Program-made: the position numbers and the translations under genes
In this document: in pieces, positions 16,972 through 25,200 of the stretch
Layout: each line of letters begins with the position of its first letter
Position numbering within the stretch: position 1 is the first letter of the stretch
Notes under the pieces: model-generated
Database searches by the model: none
What the model was told of the DNA's origin: nothing
Seen by the model: only the letters and a program-made list of their open reading frames with translations
NCBI GenBank assembly: GCA_947595925.1
Contig: CANQEV010000022.1
Coordinates: 1 to 44,769 of the forward strand
Direction of reading: 5' to 3'
From: an uncultured Acetatifactor sp.
Lineage (GTDB): Bacteria; Bacillota; Clostridia; Lachnospirales; Lachnospiraceae
DNA: 44,769 bases

Positions 16972-17495
16972 CAGACTGCCATGTCCGGGCAGGGTTCTTC
17001 TCTACGCGGATACAAAGTCCATTGATTTGTATTTACTCTTTTTATCAACGCCCATTCTTCCCATTCATTTAACGAAAAAACAATGGCATAATGATTTTTC
17101 AGAATTTCCACTCTGACTACCTGAATACTTTCATACATACTTTCCTTGTTTTCTAATTCTTCTAATTCCACCAAATATTCCCACTGATCCTTTTCGAGAT
17201 TGTACTCTCCGATAAATAAGTCATCCATATTTTTGCTGTCGTCCATAAAAATATCATAAGTACGTTTTATCTCTTTATTTATCTCCTCAATATCATCTTT
17301 TGAATATGTGGAATCAAAATTACGATCATAACAGTAAAGATCTAACGCAATGATCAATTCCCTTTCTTCCGGGCTCAATAAATCAGTGGTTATTTTTTTC
17401 GCCCAAAAATAAGGTTTCCCAGCATCATTTCCCAGGCAAACCAAATTCCCAAAATACTTACTTTCCGCTCTGCTGATCTCATTTTCAATTTTCAT
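16971..17495 (-). CDS. Hypothetical protein, paralogue B of a tandem pair
   Basis: 174 residues, ATG with GGGAGGC upstream. Same architecture as the gene at 16345-16863: FWAKK, ELIIALDLYCY, STYSKD, IKRTYD, RVEILKN, then a divergent C-terminus rich in Trp (NEWEEWALIKRVNTNQWTLY). Soluble and acidic. Diverged tandem copies are typical of immunity genes that track variable toxins. 12 bases after the pentapeptide-like gene, so in one operon. Confidence 0.6.
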   Translation of the reverse strand: MKIENEISRAESKYFGNLVCLGNDAGKPYFWAKKITTDLLSPEERELIIALDLYCYDRNFDSTYSKDDIEEINKEIKRTYDIFMDDSKNMDDLFIGEYNLEKDQWEYLVELEELENKESMYESIQVVRVEILKNHYAIVFSLNEWEEWALIKRVNTNQWTLYPRREEPCPDMAV

Positions 17496-17507
17496 TTGCA
17501 GCCTCCC

Positions 17508-18200
17508 TTATTCCAGACCAAAAAGCTCTTTTTGTTCCGCTGTATACATACAATCCATAAATTGGCAATCCTCAAAAGTACAGTTATCAAATGCAGCCTC
17601 TCTAAAATCTATACCTGTAAAGAAACATCCCTGAAACTTTGCGTCAGAACACCTTAAATTTTCTATCTTTTCTCCCACAAATTTGCATTTTTTCACTCTC
17701 GCGTTTTCAATAACTACATCTTTATAACAATTGCTTTCACATACCGCATAACCCAGAAGCAGCGATGATAATTCCATTTCGTTATACTGGTTATTTCCAA
17801 ACCTTAAAGACTGGAGACTGATATCATCTGCTTTTATTTCGCTGAACTGATTATTATTGATGTCATTCGCGTTAACATCATTACCGGAAATAACTAAACT
17901 CTTAATAAAACTTTTTTCAACAGAATTTTGATTGATCGACATATTGGAAATGTGATTGTCCACAAATTTACAGTTTTTCACCTTATTTTCATATATTCCC
18001 GCACCATCGGACAAATGTACATAAGTGAACCGACTCTCTTCAGCGGTACATTTATGTATGCTGATATTGTTTATTTCAACTTCATAAACCTTTAATCGTG
18101 CTGCCGTACAACTGTCAAATTCATAAGAGGAATTGAACTCTCTGCTCTTATTAACATATGATATTTCGTCCTTTAGAAATTCACGACCCCTATAATTCAT
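17508..18200 (-). CDS. Pentapeptide-repeat-like protein
   Basis: 230 residues. The ATG at 18200 is chosen over the one at 18206 because GGGGTGG lies 6 bases before the former and abuts the latter. The chain is built of short strands with regular Cys, Phe, Asn and Ile: NCKFVDNHISNMSINQN, KKCKFVGEKIENLRCSDAKF and the clear C-terminal run FREAAFDNCTFEDCQFMDCM. This suggests a right-handed beta-helix of the pentapeptide class. Such proteins can be DNA mimics, immunity or resistance proteins; the role here is unknown. Soluble. Confidence 0.6.
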   Translation of the reverse strand: MNYRGREFLKDEISYVNKSREFNSSYEFDSCTAARLKVYEVEINNISIHKCTAEESRFTYVHLSDGAGIYENKVKNCKFVDNHISNMSINQNSVEKSFIKSLVISGNDVNANDINNNQFSEIKADDISLQSLRFGNNQYNEMELSSLLLGYAVCESNCYKDVVIENARVKKCKFVGEKIENLRCSDAKFQGCFFTGIDFREAAFDNCTFEDCQFMDCMYTAEQKELFGLE

Positions 18201-18277
18201 ATTCATCCACCCCGCTTGTATTATTTTGCGTTATTTTTGATCCGTTTTATCATTCCCTCCGGAAGGGCCACCTGTTT

Positions 18278-19036
18278 TTAGCGCCGGTACTCCACATCCC
18301 CCAGCATAATAGGCTCTGGATTTGCCAGCACCCAATGCACATTGATCTCACACAGGCGAATGACGTCTGCGCCATCGCTGTCTCTGCCGATGGATTTGAT
18401 AAGCGCAAGCGCTTCCCTGTGTTCTTCTTCATCCGGAATTTTCCCCATGGCATAATATCGTTTCAGCGCGTTGAGCATTTTTTGATATTCCCGATCCCAA
18501 TTTCCTCCCCCGTTATTAAAAATCTCATCATTAATGCGTCCACAGATCCGAATTACTTCCCCTTGTACCGTCTTGCACTTTCCAACCGCCGGTACAAGCA
18601 TATTCCACAATTCTTCATGCTGGTCCCTAAAATCCGTAGAAGTAACAGTTATCAAAGATTTGCCGTCATGAATCCTTAAGGTTGGTCTTTCCACATCAAA
18701 TAACTGACACATACGTGTCATAGCTTCCTCATAGGGCTGTAAGTCGTCTGTATAAATATTGTCTTTGCATCTCTCATAATCCTTGCATAAATCTATGACT
18801 TCTTCCCTCATCCAGTCTTCCACCGTAATACCGGCATTGATCAAAAGTTCCATACATTCTACCGCTTGAACGGCATATTGGTGCTTCCATCTCTTGAAAA
18901 CCAACTCCAATGCACTCCATCTTCGATCAATTCCTTCACCATTTCCTGATCCTGAAAGACAGCCCTGATCTCTTCGAAATCCCCTCTTTCCATGATCTTA
19001 TAAAAATTCCCCGGTAACTCAGCTTTCTTTTTTCAT
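18278..19036 (-). pseudogene. Frameshifted ankyrin-like immunity gene at the head of the island
   Basis: The natural start is the ATG at 19036, with AAAGGAG 9 bases upstream and a strong promoter. The codons after it run into a stop (MKKES) because of a six-A tract; five A would give MKKKAELPGNFYKIMERGDF in frame. That frame continues to IRAVFQDQEMVKELIEDG near 18905, where a second shift leads into WSALELVFKRWKHQYAVQAV and an intact frame to EPIMLGDVEYRR. Together they make a protein of about 250 residues with an ankyrin-like N-terminus. The 3' frame alone has only a TTG start at 18910. Confidence 0.65.
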
Positions 19037-19137
19037 ACTCGTTTTCTCCTTTGAAATCCTTATACAGGCTGAAGGATCTCAGACAGAAACTTATAAGCAA
19101 TACCCCATCTTTGAATTAACATTTTTGTTTTACTGTC

Positions 19138-19166
19138 ATTCTACCACAATAATGTCTATCAATCAA
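19138..19166 (-). promoter_or_regulatory. Promoter of the AT-rich immunity-type island
   Basis: On the minus strand TTGATT (19161-19166) and TAGAAT (19138-19143) are 17 bases apart, about 100 bases before the ATG at 19036. It is the only strong promoter I found for the seven-plus genes that follow. Confidence 0.7.
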
Positions 19167-19219
19167 GGGATCGTAGACGTTTTTGTAAAATATTGTAAAT
19201 GAAAATCTATCATAGAAAC

Positions 19220-19251
19220 GGCTGCGGCAGGATGACCCCTCTGCCGCAGCC
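19220..19251 (-). terminator. Terminator after the subtilase gene
   Basis: Perfect 11-bp arms GGCTGCGGCAG (19220-19230) and CTGCCGCAGCC (19241-19251). On the minus strand the second arm is followed by GTTTCTATGATAGATTTTC, a loose T-rich tail. Confidence 0.7.
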
Positions 19252-19260
19252 CGCCCCCGT

Positions 19261-20208
19261 TTATTCCTCCGCCCGCCGGATCATCTCCCTGGGCTGCACC
19301 ATGCCCCAGCCCTGCTTGTTCCACGGCTCCCCCAGGTTCCTGGCGGTCTCGGCCAGCAGTTTTCGGAGCTGTCCCGGAGTCAGCTCCGGGTTCCGCTGCA
19401 GGGTTCTCGCAAGACAGCCCGTCACGATGGAGGCCGCCATGGAGGTCCCGCTTCTGGCCTCGTACGCCAGGGACCAGGACATGCCCCTCCGCCACTGTCC
19501 GCTGCAGGACATAATCCGGGTGCCCGGCGCCACCACGTCCGGTTTCCTCGGGACGCCATGCAGCTTCCCGCAGCCGGAATAATTTTCGCATCTGCCCGGG
19601 TCCCAGCGGTAAAAGGCCCCGTCATGGCATCCCACGGAGATCACCTGCTCCGACTCCCCCAGCAGGGAAAGGGACCCGGAGGCCGGGCCCTTGTTTCCCG
19701 CTGCACAGACTACCAGGATCCCCTCGGAAGTGACCCTGTCCAGCATTTCCTTCAGTTTTCTCTCTTTTTGAGGATCCTTCAGTTCCGATATTCCGACAGA
19801 TATATTTAAGAGCCGGATCCTGTATCGCTCTCTCATGTTCACGACCCACTGCAGTCCGTCCAGCATCTCCTGAGTGGAGCCATCCCCTTTCTCGTCCAGG
19901 ACCTTGCCGACTACCAGTCCCGTCCCGGGAAAGATCCCCTGGAATTTTCCGCCGGAGAGACTGCCGTTTCCCGCCAGGATCCCGCACACATGGGTGCCGT
20001 GGCCATAGTCGTCATAGGGCGTCTGATAAAAAATTCGGCCGCCGTTTCTTCCGGTTTTTCCTGAAAAATCGCGGAAACAGAGGATGGAGCGCTCCAGATC
20101 CGGGTGGAGGGCGATCCCGCTGTCCAGGACCGCCACCGTCACAGTCGGTCCTGCGAGCTGTCTTACATAAGATTCCGTGAGGCCCAGCTGCATCCTGACC
20201 CTCTGCAT
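19261..20208 (-). CDS. Subtilisin-like serine protease (S8) without signal peptide
   Basis: 315 residues from the ATG at 20208. The complete S8 triad is visible: Asp29 in AVLDSGIALHPD, His70 in GHGTHVCGILAGN and Ser256 in SGTSMAAS; the oxyanion Asn lies in VVCAAGNKGPA. The N-terminus (MQRVRMQLGLTESYVRQLAG) has no signal peptide and only a short stub, so it is either intracellular like the B. subtilis ISP family or leaves by another route. The GGGGGTG ribosome site is part of a hairpin. A second ATG at 20193 is an alternative. It follows the LRR-sortase operon by 120 bases. Confidence 0.9.
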   Translation of the reverse strand: MQRVRMQLGLTESYVRQLAGPTVTVAVLDSGIALHPDLERSILCFRDFSGKTGRNGGRIFYQTPYDDYGHGTHVCGILAGNGSLSGGKFQGIFPGTGLVVGKVLDEKGDGSTQEMLDGLQWVVNMRERYRIRLLNISVGISELKDPQKERKLKEMLDRVTSEGILVVCAAGNKGPASGSLSLLGESEQVISVGCHDGAFYRWDPGRCENYSGCGKLHGVPRKPDVVAPGTRIMSCSGQWRRGMSWSLAYEARSGTSMAASIVTGCLARTLQRNPELTPGQLRKLLAETARNLGEPWNKQGWGMVQPREMIRRAEE

Positions 20209-20215
20209 AATAAAA

Positions 20216-20264
20216 CACCCCCGCACAGAATAAAATAAATACTGATTTATTCTATGTGGGAGTG
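20216..20264 (-). terminator. 19-bp hairpin overlapping the subtilase ribosome site
   Basis: On the minus strand CACTCCCACATAGAATAAA pairs with TTTATTCTGTGCGGGGGTG, with one mismatch and two wobbles, and is followed by TTTTATTATG, which contains the start codon. It looks like a terminator for the LRR operon and at the same time hides the GGGGGTG ribosome site. Confidence 0.75.
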
Positions 20265-20329
20265 TGTTGTCCTGCAACGGAAACACCTGATCGCACCGCC
20301 GTCCTCGGCGCGCATTTTTCGGTCGCTTC

Positions 20330-22246
20330 TCATCCGGCGGGAACCAGGATCAGATCATATACGTTTGTAACGTCAAAGCTTATAGTTCCTTCCCCGCCGT
20401 CGCCGGGATACCTTGCGGACACTTTTTTCAGCTGGCCGTTCCGGTCATACTGATACACCGTAATCACCTGTCCGGCCTCCGTGCCGGTTATCGGCAGGGT
20501 GATATGCAGCGTTTGTTTCCCAAGCTTTGTCAGGGGAATCTTGCTGCTGTCCGAAAGAACGCAGGAGATGCACCTTGCGTTTCCCGGAAGGGGGCTTCCC
20601 AGATTTCTCTGAAACGCAGCCGCAGCCCGGGAGATCGTTTCTTCCCCGGTCTCCTCCTGAAGCGTTAAAGTATAGGAGCGGTCCGCGCCATCCAGCTCCG
20701 CCCGGGCGCCCTCCATGCCCAGCGTCAAAACTTCTCTTTCCCCCGGCGCACTGTCCGAATCCGCCGCATCCAGTCCCCGATATGCCGCATTGGATAGCCG
20801 CTGGGCGGTGGTTTCATAAGTAGTCCGTATCTCCTTTCCCTCCGGCAGAACCCGGACGGAAGGGTCAAAGACAAAAGTTCCCAGTTCCGCGACGGCATCC
20901 GGCAAGGTTGCCTCTTTCAGCCCGCAGCCGGAAAAGGCCCGGTCGGAAATCTTTTCCAGATCCTCATTCCACTGAACCTCACTCAGGGAAGAACAGCCTT
21001 CAAAAGCCCCCTCCCCGATATTTTTTAAGCCTTTCGGAAAGATCACCTCCCGGATCTCCTTCATACCCTGGAAACACTCCGCGGCGATCACGCGGACGCC
21101 CTCCGGGATCCGAACCTCGCCGCCCTGTCCACGGTATGACACCAGAACGCCGCCGCTGATCAGAAAGTCTCCAGAGGCCTCCGATCTCCCGTTCCGAAAA
21201 TCCTCCACCCAGCGGGTGTGGTCAAAAGCCTTGGGTTCCACTGTCTCTATGGTGTCTGGAAGGGTTACCTCTCCCAGTTCGTCGCAATGATAAAAGGCCC
21301 CGTAGCAGATCTTCTCCACGCCCGGCTGCAGGGCAAGGCTCTCGACCCCGCTCCTCGCATAGGCAAACTCGCCGATCTCCCGGATCCCCTGGGGAAGACT
21401 GACCTCCCGAAGCTCCCGTGCCCGATAATACGCCTGATCCGCCACACACCAGCCGTCAACGATCCGATACTTCAAAGGATCAGCGGTTTCCTGTCCCTGG
21501 GACGGCGTGCCCTGCTGGACCGAAGGTTTACGGTTGTCCAGCAGAAGGACGGCCTGATTCCCCACAACGCTGGTGGAACCCAGAATGTCCTGATCCTGCG
21601 GATTTTCAGTATCCGAAGGCGGCAGCGGACTCTCTCCGGGGCTTTCCGTCCCGGGCCGGGTATCCGTTGAATCCTCGCGTTCCGGGAAATCCGCCTGTCT
21701 CCTGTAAAACTCTTTCGCGTACTCCGAAGCGTAACTCCCCTCCTCGCAGTGGATCACCAGCTGGCTGCAGCCGTCAAAAGCCGACTCATGGATGTATATC
21801 ACGTTCGCGGGGATCGTGATGTCCGTCAGGTTCACGCAGTCCGCAAAAGCCTGAACGCCAATATAGCTGATAGTGGAGGGGATCGTCAGTTTTTCAAGAC
21901 CACTGCAGTTTGTAAAGGCAAAGTCGCTGATCTCCTTCAGCCCCTTGCCGAAACTGACGTCCGTCAGAGCGTCGCACCCCCAGAAGGCGTAAGCGCCGAT
22001 CCTTTTTAAGGAACCGGGAAAGACCACCTTCTCCATGGTACGATTATCCTCAAACGCTCTCTCGCCGATGGACTCCACGCCTGCGGGTATCGAAACCGTC
22101 TTATCCTTCCCCTTGTAGGAGGACAAGGCCATTCCTTCCATCACAAAATCGGCGGAGTCCGCAGCCTCCGCCAATCCCGCCGGAAGCTGCATGATAACGA
22201 CCGCCAGAATAATCAGCAGTGCGCCGATCTTACGTCCCTTTCGCAT
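20330..22246 (-). CDS. Secreted LRR_5 (BspA-like) protein
   Basis: 638 residues. A signal peptide (MRKGRKIGALLIILAVVIMQ to about AEAADS) is followed by LRR_5 repeats of the Treponema/BspA type (SIPAGVESIGERAFEDN, KRIGAYAFWGCDALTDVSFG, LEKLTIPSTISYIGVQAFAD) at about 50-180, a Pro/Ser/Thr-rich spacer (about 190-240), two further LRR blocks (about 260-340 and 360-450) and a C-terminal beta domain ending NVYDLILVPAG. It lacks a sorting signal or membrane anchor, so it is released or held through partners. AAAGGCGG precedes the start. It follows the giant LRR protein by 17 bases. Confidence 0.88.
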   Translation of the reverse strand: MRKGRKIGALLIILAVVIMQLPAGLAEAADSADFVMEGMALSSYKGKDKTVSIPAGVESIGERAFEDNRTMEKVVFPGSLKRIGAYAFWGCDALTDVSFGKGLKEISDFAFTNCSGLEKLTIPSTISYIGVQAFADCVNLTDITIPANVIYIHESAFDGCSQLVIHCEEGSYASEYAKEFYRRQADFPEREDSTDTRPGTESPGESPLPPSDTENPQDQDILGSTSVVGNQAVLLLDNRKPSVQQGTPSQGQETADPLKYRIVDGWCVADQAYYRARELREVSLPQGIREIGEFAYARSGVESLALQPGVEKICYGAFYHCDELGEVTLPDTIETVEPKAFDHTRWVEDFRNGRSEASGDFLISGGVLVSYRGQGGEVRIPEGVRVIAAECFQGMKEIREVIFPKGLKNIGEGAFEGCSSLSEVQWNEDLEKISDRAFSGCGLKEATLPDAVAELGTFVFDPSVRVLPEGKEIRTTYETTAQRLSNAAYRGLDAADSDSAPGEREVLTLGMEGARAELDGADRSYTLTLQEETGEETISRAAAAFQRNLGSPLPGNARCISCVLSDSSKIPLTKLGKQTLHITLPITGTEAGQVITVYQYDRNGQLKKVSARYPGDGGEGTISFDVTNVYDLILVPAG

Positions 22247-22263
22247 GCTTTCCGCCTTTCTGT

Positions 22264-25200
22264 TTAAAAACGCTTTTCCGTCTTCACTTTCACCGGGACC
22301 TTTTTCGGCTGCTTATCCTTCTTTAAGAAGAGGAAGACGGATACGCATGCCAGCCCGATGGATAAAAACCATTTGGGGTGGATCCCGTCCCCGGTCTTAG
22401 GGGTGGAATCCAGTACGGAGCCCGCCGTCAGGTTCCGCGTGTCCACATAGATGACATAGGGCGAAAAGTGCTCCGCCGTGAAGGTGATGCAGGAGACGCC
22501 GGAGATCGTGGTAAACGAAGGCTGAAGTTTTTCCAGCTTGCCCCCGGATACGCTGGCCACCTTGTTATTGCCCGCATAAGAAATCATGGAATCCGGCAGG
22601 GGCAGCGTAATGCGGATGGACAGCCCCGTGGTATCCGTAATCTGATTCTTTCCTGTGGAATCATACAGGGAAATGTCCATGGGGAAGTACTTGATCCCCG
22701 TCAGATCGTCCCCATACTCCGCCTGCAGGGCGCGCATGGCCAGCTCCGAGGCGTTGGCGTCCTCTCTCACCTTAATGGTAAAGTTGTCGGAGGAGCCATT
22801 TACCACCGCCGATACCACGCCGGTATTGGAGAGGCCGTTCTTGTCGATCACAACCGTAGTGCCGCCCGAGGTTCCGGTGTTCCCGCCGTTTGTGGAAGGT
22901 CTGTTGGTTCCGGAACCGTTATTGCTGCCATCGCCGGAGCTTCCCGGCTTTGCCCGGAAGTTTGCCGTCAGCGTGACGTTTGCGGCGGGCATGGTGACGA
23001 TGATCGCCGAGACGTCCTTATCCGTAACCGTCACGTCCGCGGGATCCACCGTCCAGTTGACAAACTCCTGATTGCTTCCGGCCTCCTGTGCCTTTACCAC
23101 AACAGGGGTCCCCGCCACATAACTGCCGGTCCCAAGACCATTTTTCACGGTCAGGGTATAGAGCTGGGACGTGGTCTGATTTCCCCCGGATCCCGATCCT
23201 GATCCGGATCCGCCGTCGCCGCCGGAAGGGGTATTCGTCTGTCCCCGCTCATCTTCAAAGATGGCGATGACGTCCATATCCCTGGTGACGTTCGTGGGGC
23301 TTGGCGACCACTTCACAAAGGTCTTTCCGGCCTTGGTGGGAGGCACCGGCATAATGCAGTCCTGTCCGGGATCCACCAACATGCTGTATAAAACGGTCTT
23401 CTCGTCCTCATCCAGGAACCTCACCGTAAATTTGCCGTCCACCGGCTCATACAGCGCGTGAGGATTTAAATCCGTCTGTACATTGGTCAGCGGGACGGAC
23501 CATCCGATAAAGCGGTATCCCTCCCGAACAGGATCCGGCACATGGGTCATATCGGAACCGATGGCCACCCTGTACGGCTCCCCGATCTGCGTACCATCGT
23601 AATCGTAGAAGGTGATCACAACGGTGTTGTACTCGGAATCTGGCTCATAGTAGGCCTTAAATTCCATATCCTTCTGGATATTCTCCGTGTCGAAGGTCCA
23701 GTTCTTAAAGATATATCCCTCCCGTGCCGGAGCCTCGGGCGGATTCGCCGGCGTCCCCTCCAGAACAGTTTCCTCTTTCAGCAGATTGCCGTCAAAGTCA
23801 AAGAATTTCACATTGTAGTAACGCTTGGCCTCAATGTTCTCATATTTAATGTTATTCTGGATCGCGTATCCCTCCGCCGATCCGCCCGCCTCACAGTAGA
23901 AGGTCATCTCCCTGTCGCTGTTCGTATTGCCGGAGAAGGCGTTGTTGTCGATATTTCCATACTGTCCGGGAAGCGTCAGGTATTGCAGGCCGCTGTCATA
24001 GAAAGCATTCTCATCTATACGGGTCCAATTGTACGGCAGACTCACCATATACAGCCGGCTCGTCTCCGCGAAGGCCTCCTTGGGGATCACTGTGATCATG
24101 GACTGCGTCAAATCCACATCGCCGACATCCGTCCCCTTAAAAGCGCCCTCGCCAAGTTCCCGGATCCCCTGCAGTTCTTCCGGGGATACTCTTCTGTTTG
24201 CGCGCCCCGGGAGAACCTCCAGGAGCTTATAGGGCGTCCCTTCTTCGTCCAGCTGAAAGATCATCGACGACTGGGCGGAAGGGCAGGAAAAGTAAGGACT
24301 GTTCATAAAGTTGACATAATTCAGTCTCTCACAGCCGTAAAAAGGCGTTTTTCCGATCTCGGTCACAGTGTTGGAAAGGGTCACGTTCGTCAGATTGGAG
24401 CAATTTTCAAAGGCATTATCCCCTATCTTCTCCGCCGTATCCATGATATGGATCTCCGCAAAATTTTTGCAGTTCTTAAACGCTTCCGGCTGGATCTCCT
24501 TCACTCCGCTTATGGTCAGTTTCTTCTGGACGTCATAACTTTCGTCTTTGGCTTCATTCTCCGTAAACAGCCCGTTTTGGATCGCCTGCACGCCATAGGG
24601 GATCTGGATGTCCAGCGCCGCGTTTATGATCTCCTTCTCCCCGTCGGTCATAGGTTCCTTCCTGACATAATGATTGACAGCATCGGCCGCCGCAGTGAGA
24701 TATTCCTCATTCATATAGGGGAAACTCTCCATCGTATAATGCGAGATCTGGTCGAACGTCGGATACCCAGTCAGGGTGCTCAGACCGGTAGCGGGATCAT
24801 ATTCCACCTGAAGATTGGTGGGCCAGCCGCTGCAATATGTAATGTACGCCCTCTCCTGGTCGGAGACATTCAGCTTGTTGATCTCTTTCATCGCATACTG
24901 GAACGGAGCGCTCTCCGCGTCCACAGGCCCCACAAAATACAGGCTGGGCTTCGGTTCCAGCTCGGTGTCTGAACAGTTCGTCTTATGGCCGGTCTCCGAG
25001 GTATCCTGCGTCTGGAAAGCCTGGTCCCCGATGGAGGTGAGGTGAATGGGCTCCGTAAAATACACGGTCTCCAGGTTGTGACAGCCCTTGAAGGCCCCCG
25101 CCTGGATCTCCAGGACGGAAGAAGGGATCACGACCTCCTTCAGGAAACAGTTGCCGCGAAAGCTCGATCCCCAGATGTTCTGGATTTTGCAGGGCCCGAC

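Noticed and set aside
18278..18910. 210-residue protein started at TTG 18910 as an intact gene
   Set aside because: The TTG has no ribosome site and coding sequence clearly continues upstream in another frame to a well-placed ATG at 19036, so it is treated as part of a frameshifted gene.
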